Counted from the stretch's first letter, positions 6,902 through 15,132 are shown. The stretch is DNA of 20,929 bases from a bacterium (GCA_003646045.1 QNDV01000004.1:1-20929), one strand, 5' to 3'. The notes: generated by a model from the letters alone, not told the origin. Made by a program: numbers and translations.

Positions 6902-7511
6902 AGGTGTTATCGGTGTGGGCAAGACAAGCTTGGCCAAGTTGCTCGCCACCCGTATCAGCGGCAGCCTGAACCTGGAGGTGGTGGAGGAGAATCCCTTCCT
7001 GGCCCGGTTCTACGAGGACCGGGCGGCCAACGCTTTCCAGACCCAGATGTTTTTCCTGTTGAGCCGGTATCGGCAGCAGCAGAATCTGCACCAGAACGAC
7101 CTGTTCGCTTCCACCCTGATTTCGGATTATCTGTTCGCCAAGGACAGGATCTTCGCCAATCTGAACCTGGGCGACGACGAACTGGTGCTCTACAACCAGC
7201 TGGCGGCCATACTCGAACAGCGGATACGTCCACCGGACCTGGTGATCTACCTGCAGGCCCGCACCGAGATGTTGCAGCAACGCATCCAGTGGCGGGGGCG
7301 CAGCTACGAGCGCGACCTGGATCCGGCCTATCTGGAGGCGCTGAGCGGCGCCTACAGCTACTATTTCCATCACTACAAGGATTCACCGCTGCTGGTGGTC
7401 AACACTGACAATCTGGACTTCGTCAACGTGCCGGGAGATTTCGACCTGCTCTTCGAGCAGTTGACGGGATCGTTCGCCGGTACGCGCTACTTCGCCCCCG
7501 ACTCGGGTTGA
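6867..7511 (+). CDS. Deoxynucleoside kinase
   Basis: A 214-residue kinase of the deoxynucleoside kinase family (deoxyadenosine/deoxyguanosine kinase type). It phosphorylates salvaged deoxynucleosides with ATP in the cytoplasm. The P-loop reads IVVEGVIGVGKTSLAKLLA. Next comes VVEENPFLARFYED, whose Glu is the usual general base region. STLISDYLFAKDRIFA carries the DR motif, LVIYLQARTEMLQQRI follows, and the Arg-rich lid is RGRSYERDLDPAYLEAL. GTG 6867 and GTG 6873 are both possible starts; AGGGAGG at 6857-6863 is better spaced from 6873. The gene overlaps folK and precedes panB, so it is in the operon. The preferred base cannot be judged from sequence. Confidence 0.92.
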   Translation: MSVVPWPYIVVEGVIGVGKTSLAKLLATRISGSLNLEVVEENPFLARFYEDRAANAFQTQMFFLLSRYRQQQNLHQNDLFASTLISDYLFAKDRIFANLNLGDDELVLYNQLAAILEQRIRPPDLVIYLQARTEMLQQRIQWRGRSYERDLDPAYLEALSGAYSYYFHHYKDSPLLVVNTDNLDFVNVPGDFDLLFEQLTGSFAGTRYFAPDSG

Positions 7512-7545
7512 GAGCGAAGCTGTGCCGCTTCGAAAGGTGGATACC

Positions 7546-8436
7546 ATGGCGAGCAAGGGAACCGGAACGTCCCTGGACGTTTTTGCGCGGCGCAAACGCC
7601 GGGGTGAGAAGCTGGTCGTGGTAACGGCCTATGACCTGACCAGTGCCAGGATCGCCGCAGCCGGCGGTGTGGATGCCATCCTGGTGGGTGATTCCCTGGG
7701 CATGGTCGTTCTCGGACACGAGAACACCCTGCCGGTGACCCTGCAGGATATGCTGCACCACGCCGCTGCCGTGGTTCGAGCCCGCCCTGAGGTGCCGGTT
7801 ATCGCGGACCTGCCCTATGGTAGTTTCCATCTCGACCCCCATGCCACCGTCGAGGCAGCCCTGCGCCTGGTCAAGGAGGCCGGCGTGCAAGCGGTGAAAA
7901 TCGAGGGCGGTCGGGTGCGGTCGGCCCATATCGCGGCGCTGCTGGCTGCCGAGATCCCGGTCATGGGCCACATCGGATTGACTCCCCAATCCGTACACCG
8001 GCTGGGCGGATACAAGGTCCAGGGACGGGGGGCCAAGGAGGCACAACATCTCAGGGACGAGGCGGCGTTCCTGGCCGATGCCGGCTGCTTCTCCCTGGTA
8101 CTCGAATGTGTGCCCGCACCATTGGCCACGGAGATATCCCGGGCGGTGACCGTGCCTACGGTGGGTATCGGCGCCGGCGCCGGCTGCGACGGACAGGTCC
8201 TGGTATTCCATGATCTGCTGGGCCTGTTCGAGGGCTTGTCGCCCCGCTTCGTCAAGCGCTACGCCGAACTCGGCAAGGAAGCGACGGCGGCCATGGCCAG
8301 TTACGTGGCCGAGGTACGGGGCGGTGTCTTCCCCGGCCCCGAGCACACCTACGACGCCGAGTCGCGGGCTGCAGGGAGCAACGAATCATCGGCCACCGGT
8401 TACCTGGGCGACGTGGAGAACGGCGGCAACGGGTGA
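7546..8436 (+). CDS. panB: 3-methyl-2-oxobutanoate hydroxymethyltransferase
   Basis: A 296-residue enzyme that adds a hydroxymethyl group from methylene-tetrahydrofolate to ketoisovalerate, giving ketopantoate, the first committed step to pantothenate and coenzyme A. It uses the folate cofactor made through the folB-folK pathway just upstream. Motifs are VTAYDLTSARIA, ILVGDSLGMVVLGHENTLPV (metal-binding Asp49), IADLPYGSF (Asp88), AVKIEGG (Glu120), GHIGLTPQSVHRLGGYKVQG, LVLECVP (catalytic Glu187) and VGIGAGAGCDGQVLV. ATG 7546 is chosen because AAGGTGG ends five bases upstream; an in-frame GTG at 7522 would add eight residues. About 25 low-complexity residues at the C-terminus exceed the usual length. 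The stop overlaps panC as GTGA. Confidence 0.97.
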   Translation: MASKGTGTSLDVFARRKRRGEKLVVVTAYDLTSARIAAAGGVDAILVGDSLGMVVLGHENTLPVTLQDMLHHAAAVVRARPEVPVIADLPYGSFHLDPHATVEAALRLVKEAGVQAVKIEGGRVRSAHIAALLAAEIPVMGHIGLTPQSVHRLGGYKVQGRGAKEAQHLRDEAAFLADAGCFSLVLECVPAPLATEISRAVTVPTVGIGAGAGCDGQVLVFHDLLGLFEGLSPRFVKRYAELGKEATAAMASYVAEVRGGVFPGPEHTYDAESRAAGSNESSATGYLGDVENGGNG

Positions 8437-9332
8437 AGGTGCTGCGTACGCGGCAGGACCTGGGGGGACTGGACGCCCTGCGGGGAGGTCCCCTGGTATT
8501 CGTTCCCACCATGGGAGCCCTGCACGCCGGGCATCTGAGTCTGGTGGAGCAGGCGTCCCGGTTGGGTCCGGTGGTGGTTTCGATCTTCGTCAATCCGACC
8601 CAGTTCGGGCCCGGCGAGGACTACGATGCCTATCCCCGGGTGCTGGACCGGGATCTTGAATTGCTGGCACCCCTGGCGCCGGCGGCGGTTTTCACGCCCG
8701 GTACCACGGATGTCTACGGCAGTGGTGAGGGAGTCACGATCCAACCGGGACGCTATGCCCACGGCTTGTGCGGTAACCGGCGCCCCGACCATTTCGCCGG
8801 GGTCCTGACGGTGGTGGCCCGACTGTTCGGCCTGGTGCGTCCGGACGTGGCGGTGTTCGGCCGCAAGGATGCCCAGCAATGTCTGGTCATCGACGAAATG
8901 GTGCGGGATCTGGGTTTGCCCGTGCGGTTGGTGGACGCTCCCACCATGCGGGAGGGCGATGGCCTGGCCATGTCTTCCCGCAACGCCTACCTGGATCCGA
9001 CGGAGCGCGAACGGGCGGTCTGCCTGTGGCGAAGCCTGCAGGAAGCGCGGGCGGCCCTGGAGGCGGGAGAGCGGGACGGGGGCCGGATCGCGGCCCTGCT
9101 GGCGTCGGGGCTGGCGACAGCCGACTCGCTGGACTACGCCGAGGTGCGCCATCTTGATACCTGGCACAAGCAGCAACGGCTGGACGGGCGTACCTTGCTG
9201 GCAGTGGCGGCGCAGGTTGGTCCTGCCCGCCTTATAGACAACCTGGTGCTGGATATCAGCCCGACGGCGGTGGCTGAAACCGGACTGCTTGGCACGAACA
9301 ATTTGCTCGATACAGGGAGAGACCATGCTTGA
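8433..9332 (+). CDS. panC: Pantothenate synthetase (pantoate-beta-alanine ligase)
   Basis: A 299-residue ligase that joins pantoate and beta-alanine with ATP to make pantothenate. It has the nucleotidyltransferase-superfamily HIGH-type motif PTMGALHAGHLSL (residues 25-34 core), IFVNPTQFGPGED, LCGNRRPDHFAGVLTVV, VFGRKDAQQCLVI (143-149 core) and the KMSKS-like MSSRNAYL (180-184). The GTG start at 8433 overlaps the panB stop by four bases, with only a weak Shine-Dalgarno sequence, so translational coupling is likely. The last eight bases overlap the next gene. Neither panD (beta-alanine supply) nor panE is in the window. Confidence 0.97.
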   Translation: MKVLRTRQDLGGLDALRGGPLVFVPTMGALHAGHLSLVEQASRLGPVVVSIFVNPTQFGPGEDYDAYPRVLDRDLELLAPLAPAAVFTPGTTDVYGSGEGVTIQPGRYAHGLCGNRRPDHFAGVLTVVARLFGLVRPDVAVFGRKDAQQCLVIDEMVRDLGLPVRLVDAPTMREGDGLAMSSRNAYLDPTERERAVCLWRSLQEARAALEAGERDGGRIAALLASGLATADSLDYAEVRHLDTWHKQQRLDGRTLLAVAAQVGPARLIDNLVLDISPTAVAETGLLGTNNLLDTGRDHA

Positions 9333-10074
9333 GAATCGCAACAACGTGGAAGCGGTTGTCCTGGCCGCCGGCAAGGGTACGCGCATGAAGTCGGACCGGC
9401 CCAAGGTCCTGCACGCCATGGCGGGTCGGACCCTGCTGGACCACGTTCTCGATACGGTGCAGTCCGTGGGCATCAGCCACACGGTGGTGGTGGTGGGACA
9501 CCAGGCCGCCCGGGTGGAAGAGACCTGTGGCCGACCTGGCCTGGATTTCGTCCTGCAGGAGCCCCAACTGGGCACGGGTCATGCCGTGCAGGTGGCGATG
9601 CCGACCCTGCGCGGGGGCGGTCATACGGTGATTCTGGCCGGAGACGTACCACTGCTGAGGCCCGCCACCCTGGGTCGCCTGGTGGACGACACCGTGGCGG
9701 CAGGCACGGCAGCCAGTGTACTGACCTGTGTGGTGGATGATGCCGGGGCCTATGGGCGTATCATCAAGGACCCGGATGGTCGGGTCACGGGCATCGTCGA
9801 AGCGCGGGACGCCACGCCCCAGCAGAAAGCCATCGGTGAATACAACACCGGTGTTTTCTGTTTCCGTACCGACCTGCTGATCGAGGCGCTGGGAGGCTTG
9901 ACCGCCGACAACGACCAGGGTGAATACTACCTGACCGACACGGTGGCCTGGCTGGTGGAGCGGGACCATGGAGTGGCTGCGGTGGTGACCATGGATCCCG
10001 ACGAGGTGGTGGGTAGCAACACCGTGGACGAACTGGCGGCGGCCGAGGCCCTTTACACTGCCCGCGGTGATTGA
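9325..10074 (+). CDS. GlmU-type N-acetylglucosamine-1-phosphate uridyltransferase, single domain
   Basis: A 249-residue nucleotidyltransferase that matches the N-terminal half of GlmU, which makes UDP-GlcNAc for peptidoglycan and lipopolysaccharide. Visible motifs are VVLAAGKGTRMKSDRPKVLH, LQEPQLGTGHAV, ILAGDVPLL (metal-binding Asp107), AYGRIIKDPDGRVTGIVEA, IGEYNTGVFCF, DNDQGEYYLTD and VVGSNTVDELA (metal-binding Asn232). The protein stops in the linker helix after this domain. The left-handed beta-helix acetyltransferase half of normal GlmU (total near 455 residues) is absent, and the following gene is a HIT protein rather than a displaced second half. ATG 9325 is chosen from AGGGAGAG at 9313-9320. 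All uridyltransferase residues are kept, so it is probably active; the acetylation step must be encoded elsewhere. Confidence 0.88.
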   Translation: MLENRNNVEAVVLAAGKGTRMKSDRPKVLHAMAGRTLLDHVLDTVQSVGISHTVVVVGHQAARVEETCGRPGLDFVLQEPQLGTGHAVQVAMPTLRGGGHTVILAGDVPLLRPATLGRLVDDTVAAGTAASVLTCVVDDAGAYGRIIKDPDGRVTGIVEARDATPQQKAIGEYNTGVFCFRTDLLIEALGGLTADNDQGEYYLTDTVAWLVERDHGVAAVVTMDPDEVVGSNTVDELAAAEALYTARGD

Positions 10075-10576
10075 CGTGGAGCGTCTGTGCACACCCTGGA
10101 GGTACGAATACGTGACCGGCGACAAGACCGAGGAAGGCTGCGTGTTCTGCAATCGCGTGGCCTGCGATGAGCGCGAGCACTACGTGCTGCACCGGGGCGA
10201 ACACTGGTACATCATGCTGAATCTCTACCCCTACAACAGCGGCCATATGCTGCTGGTACTGAATCGGCACCAGGCGGCGCTGGTCGATCTCACCACCGCC
10301 GAACTGGCCGAGATGCCCGGACTGTTGCAGGTCATGGAAGAGGCCCTGCGCCAGACCTTCGCGCCCGACGGCATCAATGCCGGCTACAACGGTGGCGCCA
10401 GCGCCGGTGCCGGCATTCCCGGGCATCTGCATCTGCACATGCTGCCGCGCTGGACCGGGGATACGAATTTCATGAGTACCGTCGGCGAAACGAGGGTAAT
10501 GCCCCAGACCCTGGACCAGGCCTGGGAACGGCTGCAGCCGGCGGTGGCGGGGTTGATGGGTGGTCGCCGGCAATGA
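10067..10576 (+). CDS. HIT family protein, Ap4A phosphorylase/hydrolase-like
   Basis: A 169-residue histidine-triad protein. The triad reads PGHLHLHMLPRW (His120, His122, His124), with His122 expected to form the nucleotidyl intermediate. Upstream are the CVFC pair (Cys25 and Cys28), which probably binds zinc, then WYIMLNLYPYNSGHMLLVLNR and GINAGYNGG. The start of the protein reads LCTPWRYEYV, as in the bacterial branch that includes the mycobacterial Ap4A phosphorylase, so degradation of diadenosine polyphosphates is the best guess. The GTG at 10067 lies inside the end of the uridyltransferase gene; a GTG at 10076 is an alternative. The stop overlaps the next gene as ATGA. Confidence 0.9.
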   Translation: MIDVERLCTPWRYEYVTGDKTEEGCVFCNRVACDEREHYVLHRGEHWYIMLNLYPYNSGHMLLVLNRHQAALVDLTTAELAEMPGLLQVMEEALRQTFAPDGINAGYNGGASAGAGIPGHLHLHMLPRWTGDTNFMSTVGETRVMPQTLDQAWERLQPAVAGLMGGRRQ

Positions 10577-11025
10577 AAAAGGGGCGGGTGAACCTGTGGC
10601 TGGCGCTGGTTGCTGCCCTCTGCGCCCTGTCGCTGTGGGTGGGCTGGCACGGGGTTGGTGACGAGGGCTCGGCTGCCGGGGAGCCGCCGCGGGATGTGGA
10701 AAACGCGACCGGAGGGTCGATCCACCTGCTGGTTCTGAACGGCACCGACGTGGGGGGACTGGCCAGACGGTTTGCCCTCCTGCTGGCACCGGCTGGTTGT
10801 GTGACCGAGGCGGTTGCCAACGCTCCGGCCGGCGATTGGAGCGAGAGCCTGCTGGTGAATCGCCGGCTACCGGCCCGGCGCGCGGCAGCCCTCGCCAAGC
10901 GACTCGGGGACGTGCCCGTTGTCCGGGAATGGGACGGCAGGACCAACGAGGATGCGGTCCTGGTCCTGGGTCGGGACTGGGAACGGGTTCAGCAGGCACT
11001 GCGTGGCACGGCGGCGGTAGATTGA
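10573..11025 (+). CDS. Membrane-anchored LytR_C-domain protein
   Basis: A 150-residue protein with a short basic N-terminus (MKKGR), one hydrophobic span at about residues 7-25, and a periplasmic domain from about 50 to 140. The domain reads IHLLVLNGTDVGGLARRFA early and EDAVLVLGRDWERV late, the pattern of the LytR_C (LytR/CpsA/Psr C-terminal) domain, which probably binds envelope polymers. The catalytic LytR-CpsA-Psr phosphotransferase domain is not present, so this is a stand-alone LytR_C protein. ATG 10573 overlaps the HIT gene stop by four bases. A role at the cell wall is inferred from topology and domain only. Confidence 0.75.
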   Translation: MKKGRVNLWLALVAALCALSLWVGWHGVGDEGSAAGEPPRDVENATGGSIHLLVLNGTDVGGLARRFALLLAPAGCVTEAVANAPAGDWSESLLVNRRLPARRAAALAKRLGDVPVVREWDGRTNEDAVLVLGRDWERVQQALRGTAAVD

Positions 11026-11112
11026 GGTGGTTCAACCGCGCAGGCGGGGCTATTATGGAAGGCCCGGCGGCAAAAGATCGCCGCGGCGAAACCTGTCCGA
11101 AAGTGTGAAGCG

Positions 11113-11376
11113 ATGCGCAAGTCACTGGGCACCGTAATTCTCAGTCTAATGCTCGGCGTGCTGATCGGCGCCATTTTCAGCGAGGTCATCGGACTGTTCC
11201 TCAGTGAGGGCAGTGTGGCCGAGCAGCTGTTCGTGCGCTATGTGTCCTTTGGTCCCGAGGTCACCCACTGGAATCTGGTCATCCTGGACCTGACCTTCGG
11301 CTTCCAGATCCACTTCAACCTCATGAGCGTGATCGGGGTCTTCATAGCCTCGCAACTGCTCAGGTGGTACCGCTAG
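11113..11376 (+). CDS. DUF4321 small membrane protein
   Basis: An 87-residue protein with two hydrophobic segments (about residues 6-30 and 60-83). The pattern LGVLIGAIFSEVIGLFL near the start and LDLTFGFQIHFNLMSVIG near the end matches the DUF4321 family of small inner-membrane proteins of unknown function. The start ATG 11113 is the only one that keeps the first membrane segment; its ribosome binding site is poor. It follows an 87-base gap after the LytR_C gene and lies 22 bases before tatA. No function can be assigned. Confidence 0.75.
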   Translation: MRKSLGTVILSLMLGVLIGAIFSEVIGLFLSEGSVAEQLFVRYVSFGPEVTHWNLVILDLTFGFQIHFNLMSVIGVFIASQLLRWYR

Positions 11377-11398
11377 CCGGCCAACGGAGGTTCATGTC

Positions 11399-11641
11399 AT
11401 GACCAACCCCTTTGCCATCATCCCGGGTGTGACCGGCGGCTGGGAACTGCTGCTGATTCTGGCCCTGGTTCTGCTTCTGTTCGGTCCCAAACGTCTGCCG
11501 GAGATCGCCGAGGCCATGGGCAAGTCGATCCGCAAGTTCAAGTCGGCCACCAACAAGGCTACCGATGACGTGAAGCGTGAACTGGACGATGTGGCCCGGG
11601 AAGCAAAGGTGGATCCGCCAGCAGACGACAACGACAAGTGA
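11399..11641 (+). CDS. tatA: Sec-independent protein translocase subunit TatA/TatE
   Basis: An 80-residue TatA-type subunit of the twin-arginine translocase, which moves folded proteins across the inner membrane. It has a short N-terminal periplasmic segment, a single transmembrane helix (WELLLILALVLLLFG), the diagnostic FGPKRLPEIAEAMGKSIRKF hinge and amphipathic helix, and a charged C-terminal tail rich in Asp and Lys. GGAGG at 11386-11390 is eight bases before ATG 11399; an overlapping ATG at 11394 ends at once. TatC and a separate TatB are not in the window. TatA versus TatB cannot be fully separated by sequence, but the length and hinge favour TatA. Confidence 0.95.
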   Translation: MTNPFAIIPGVTGGWELLLILALVLLLFGPKRLPEIAEAMGKSIRKFKSATNKATDDVKRELDDVAREAKVDPPADDNDK

Positions 11642-11669
11642 CAGTGCCGCCCGCGGGAGGGAACCCCAC

Positions 11670-13952
11670 GTGAATTTGGCCCAGCTTCTGGATTCCCTCA
11701 AGGGCGACGAAAGTTTCCGGCGGCACGTGACCCGCTGGGAAGTTATACCTCCGGAGCCCGGCCGTTACGCCGACTTTCCCGCCAACCTGGACCCACGTCT
11801 GGCCGATGTCCTGCGCGCCCGCGGTATCGACCGATTGTACAGCCACCAGGCCGAGGCCGTACGCCTGGTGGGTGAGGGTGCTTCGGTGGTGGTACCGACG
11901 CCCACGGCCAGCGGCAAGACCCTGTGCTACAACCTGCCCGTTCTGGATCGTGTGCTGCGTGAACCCCAGGCCCGTGCCCTCTACCTGTTTCCCACCAAGG
12001 CCCTGGCCCAGGACCAGATGCTGGAGGTGCACGAACTGGTCACCGACCTGGGCGTGGACATCCGCACCTTCACCTTTGACGGCGATACGCCCGAGACGGC
12101 ACGGCGGGCCATCCGCAGCAGCGGGCACATTGTCGTCACCAACCCGGACATGCTGCATCAGGGTATCCTGCCCCATCACACCCTCTGGGTGAAGCTCTTC
12201 GAGAACCTGCGTTATGTGGTGGTCGACGAGGTACACCAGTACCGGGGAGTCTTCGGCAGCCATGTGGCCAATGTCCTGCGCCGCCTGCGTCGTATCGCGG
12301 CATTCTATGGGGCCGATCCCCAGTTCATCTGCTGTTCGGCCACCATCGCCAACCCGCGGGAGTTGGCCACTCGCCTGGTGGGACGCGAGGTGGAATCGGT
12401 ACCGGACAACGGTGCGCCCCGCGGCGAGAAGCATTTCATCTTCTACAACCCGCCGGTGGTCAACGCCGAGTTGGGTATCCGCCAGTCGGTGATCAAGACC
12501 ACCCGCCGTATCGCCGAGCGCTTCATCACCGGCAACGTGCAGATGATAGTCTTCGCCCGCAGCCGGATGCGGGTCGAACTCCTGCTGACTTATCTGGAGC
12601 AGGCGGGCCGTCGGGTGGGGATCAAGTCGGGCGAGGTGCGCGGTTACCGGGGCGGTTACCTGCCGGGCGAACGACGAGCCATCGAGCAGGGGCTGCGGGA
12701 CGGCAGCGTGGGCACCGTCGTTTCCACCAACGCCCTCGAACTGGGCATCGATATCGGTCGCCTGGACGTGTGCATCATGGCGGGATACGCCGGGACGGTG
12801 GCCAGTACCTGGCAACAGGCTGGTCGGGCCGGCCGACGCCAGAACCTGAGCGCCGTGGTGATGGTGGCTTCGAGTAATCCCACCGACCAGTATGTGGTGC
12901 AGCATCCCGAGTTCTTTTTCGATCGCAGTCCCGAGCACGCCTCCCTGGATCCGGACAACCTGGTCATTCTCATGAGCCACCTCAAATGTGCCGCCTTCGA
13001 GTTGCCGTTCGACCAGGACGAGCGTTTCGGGGACCAGCGGGTCACGGAGATCCTCGACTATCTGGCCGATCAGCGCGTATTGCACCGTGGCGAGGGACGC
13101 TATCACTGGATGACTGACACCTACCCGGCCGAAGAGGTCAGCCTGCGCAGTGCCGCACCGGACAACGTGGTGATCATTGACCAGTCGCGCCCCGGCGGGC
13201 GGATCATCGGCGAGATGGACCTGTTCAGTGCCCAGGAGATGCTGCACGACAAGGCCATCTATATCCACGGCGCCCAGCAGCACCACGTGGACAAGCTGGA
13301 CTGGGAGCGGCGCGAGGCCCACGTCCAGCCCGTGCAGGTGGACCACTACACCGATGCCCAGCGCAAGAGCGAGTTGAAGACCCTGACGGCGGATGAGGAG
13401 CGGCCTCTGGGCTGTGGCACCCTCTCGGTTGGGGAGGTGGGCCTGATCAGCAAGGTCACGGTGTTCAAGAAGATCAAACTGGGTACCCACGAGAACATCG
13501 GCAGTGACCGGGTCCATCTGCCCGAAATGGAAATGCACACCACGGCCTGCTGGTGGGAGATCCCCGACGAGGTGACCGCACAACTGGCCCGGGCCGGATT
13601 CGATCCGGGCGAGGCCCTGGCCGGGCTGGCCCACCTGCTGGGACGCGTGGCCCCGGTATTCGTCATGGCGGATCCGGCTGACCTGCACACCAAGGCCATG
13701 GTGCGTTCGCCCTTCACGGGAAACGCGACGCTCTATCTGTACGACTCGTGTCCGGGGGGCGTGGGGTTCGCCCGCCGCATCTTCGACCAGTTCGAGGAGA
13801 TCTCGGTGGCGGCTGCCGACCACGCCACGGGCTGCGCCTGCCGTGGCGGCTGCCCGGCCTGCGTGGGAGCCGCCGTGGAATCCGGGGGCACGGCCCGTGA
13901 CGGCGCCCGGATGCTGCTGCAACAACTGCGGCAGGCCGCAGCCGGGGCCTAG
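11670..13952 (+). CDS. mrfA: MrfA-like DEAD/H-box DNA repair helicase with C-terminal zinc-binding region
   Basis: A 760-residue superfamily 2 helicase matching MrfA (YprA), the helicase of the UvrA-independent mitomycin C repair pathway described in Bacillus subtilis. It begins with an accessory region (RRHVTRWEVIPPEPGRYADF), then YSHQAEAV, the Walker A TPTASGKT (Lys83), the DEVH box at 186-189, CCSATIANP (motif III), STNALELGIDIG (motif V) and QQAGRAGRR (motif VI). The end carries the MrfA/DUF1998-like region YLYDSCPGGVGFARRIF and four cysteines (722, 724, 728, 731) in the pattern CxCx3CxxC, which probably bind zinc. Length is close to the Bacillus protein. GTG 11670 has GGGAGG at 11655-11660. 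The gene is followed two bases later by the mrfB-like nuclease, which strongly supports the assignment. Confidence 0.9.
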   Translation: MNLAQLLDSLKGDESFRRHVTRWEVIPPEPGRYADFPANLDPRLADVLRARGIDRLYSHQAEAVRLVGEGASVVVPTPTASGKTLCYNLPVLDRVLREPQARALYLFPTKALAQDQMLEVHELVTDLGVDIRTFTFDGDTPETARRAIRSSGHIVVTNPDMLHQGILPHHTLWVKLFENLRYVVVDEVHQYRGVFGSHVANVLRRLRRIAAFYGADPQFICCSATIANPRELATRLVGREVESVPDNGAPRGEKHFIFYNPPVVNAELGIRQSVIKTTRRIAERFITGNVQMIVFARSRMRVELLLTYLEQAGRRVGIKSGEVRGYRGGYLPGERRAIEQGLRDGSVGTVVSTNALELGIDIGRLDVCIMAGYAGTVASTWQQAGRAGRRQNLSAVVMVASSNPTDQYVVQHPEFFFDRSPEHASLDPDNLVILMSHLKCAAFELPFDQDERFGDQRVTEILDYLADQRVLHRGEGRYHWMTDTYPAEEVSLRSAAPDNVVIIDQSRPGGRIIGEMDLFSAQEMLHDKAIYIHGAQQHHVDKLDWERREAHVQPVQVDHYTDAQRKSELKTLTADEERPLGCGTLSVGEVGLISKVTVFKKIKLGTHENIGSDRVHLPEMEMHTTACWWEIPDEVTAQLARAGFDPGEALAGLAHLLGRVAPVFVMADPADLHTKAMVRSPFTGNATLYLYDSCPGGVGFARRIFDQFEEISVAAADHATGCACRGGCPACVGAAVESGGTARDGARMLLQQLRQAAAGA

Positions 13953-13953
13953 G

Positions 13954-15132
13954 GTGGACCTGCGGCGGCGCCTGGCGAACCTGGACCGCCTGTCGGGCGG
14001 TACGGCCCCACCGGCGCCGGTGGATACCGAGGCTGTCCGTCGCAGTCTGTCTCTCGAGACCAGGACGACTGATGCCGGGAGCGTGTGGGTGCGTCGGCAG
14101 CGGCTGCACCTGCCGCCGCCGCGTACACTCCCGTCCCTGCAGGGCTTCTTCGCCCGCGACCCGGGACCTGCCGCCGAGCCGGGGGATCTGCTTTTTCTCG
14201 ATACCGAGACCACGGGGCTCGTGGGAGGTACGGGCACCCTGCCGTTCCTGGTGGGAATGGCGTGGTGGGAAGACAACGAACTGGTGGTGGAGCAGCTGAT
14301 GTTGCCCGGCCCCGGTCACGAGTCCGCATTGCTGGCAGGAGTGGCGGAACGTGCCGCCGGACGTCCCATCGTCGCTACCTACAACGGCGCCAGCTTCGAC
14401 TTGCCCCTGCTGCGCACCCGCGCGCTTCTCAATCGTCGTGTTGATCCCCTGGCGGACCATCTGGGCTGGGACCTGGTGGTACCCGCTCGTCGCCTGTGGT
14501 CGCGGCGCCTGGCGGACTGCCGGCAGCAGACCGTGGAATTGCATCTTGGTGCCGGGCAACGCACGTCCAACGAGGTGCCGGGAGCGGAGATACCCGCGGT
14601 CTGGTTCGCGTACCTGGCCGGTGATGGCCACAGCCGGCTGGAGGGGGTACTGCGCCACAACCGGCGCGACATGGCCGGCATGGCGAGGATCCTGCTGGAG
14701 GTCTGCCGGATCGCCGGGGAACTGCAGGATGGAGCGGCTACCGATTACACCGATTGGCGCGACGCCTGGTCACGGGGGCGGATCAGCGAACAGCGCGGTG
14801 ATATGACCGGGGCGGCGGCCTGGTTGCGTCAGGCCATGGCTGTCACGGACGAACCGGAAAATCCCCGTCTGGTCGCCGATGCCCTGCGTCTGCTCAAGCG
14901 GAATGGAGATCACGGACGAGCGCGGGAAGTGGTGGAGGCCGCCCTTGGCGGTGGACTGGACGAATCATGGCTGCACCGGGAGATGGCCATACTCTGCGAG
15001 CACCGGCTGGGGGAGCCGGAGACGGCACTTGCGCATGCCCTGCTGGCGGGAGATGATCGCCGTGTGGCCCGTCTGCGCAGGCGGGTGGCGGGCACCGACC
15101 CACAGCGGAAGGAAATGCCTTGTCCCGGATGA
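13954..15132 (+). CDS. mrfB: MrfB-like DEDD-family exonuclease with TPR-like tail
   Basis: A 392-residue protein of the RNase H-like fold, matching MrfB (YprB), the partner exonuclease of MrfA in mitomycin C adduct repair. Four catalytic acidic residues are visible: Asp83 and Glu85 in LFLDTETTGL, Asp149 in TYNGASFDLPLLRTR, and Asp239 in RHNRRDMAGM, with His235 nearby. The N-terminal segment LRRRLANLDRLSGG is also typical. After about residue 265 the chain is helical with TPR-like repeats (RISEQRGDMTGAAAWLRQAM, the ALRLLKRNGDHGRAREVVEA unit), as in the Bacillus protein. GTG 13954 starts one base after the helicase stop. The order helicase then nuclease is the same as in Bacillus, so the pair very likely acts together. 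Confidence 0.88.
   Translation: MDLRRRLANLDRLSGGTAPPAPVDTEAVRRSLSLETRTTDAGSVWVRRQRLHLPPPRTLPSLQGFFARDPGPAAEPGDLLFLDTETTGLVGGTGTLPFLVGMAWWEDNELVVEQLMLPGPGHESALLAGVAERAAGRPIVATYNGASFDLPLLRTRALLNRRVDPLADHLGWDLVVPARRLWSRRLADCRQQTVELHLGAGQRTSNEVPGAEIPAVWFAYLAGDGHSRLEGVLRHNRRDMAGMARILLEVCRIAGELQDGAATDYTDWRDAWSRGRISEQRGDMTGAAAWLRQAMAVTDEPENPRLVADALRLLKRNGDHGRAREVVEAALGGGLDESWLHREMAILCEHRLGEPETALAHALLAGDDRRVARLRRRVAGTDPQRKEMPCPG

Noticed and set aside
8337..8436. C-terminal low-complexity extension of PanB as a sign of a frameshift
   Set aside because: The frame is continuous, the GTGA overlap with panC is normal, and the core enzyme is complete before the extension.
11051..11056. TATTAT as a -10 element for an internal promoter before the DUF4321 gene
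   Set aside because: No -35 element at 16-18 bases upstream; the nearest candidate TTCAAC is only 14 bases away. It remains a weak possibility.
11559..14276. A 905-codon open frame on the minus strand opposite the helicase and nuclease genes
   Set aside because: The plus strand encodes two well-matched proteins here. The minus frame gives His/Gln/Gly-rich low-complexity sequence typical of GC-rich antisense shadows.
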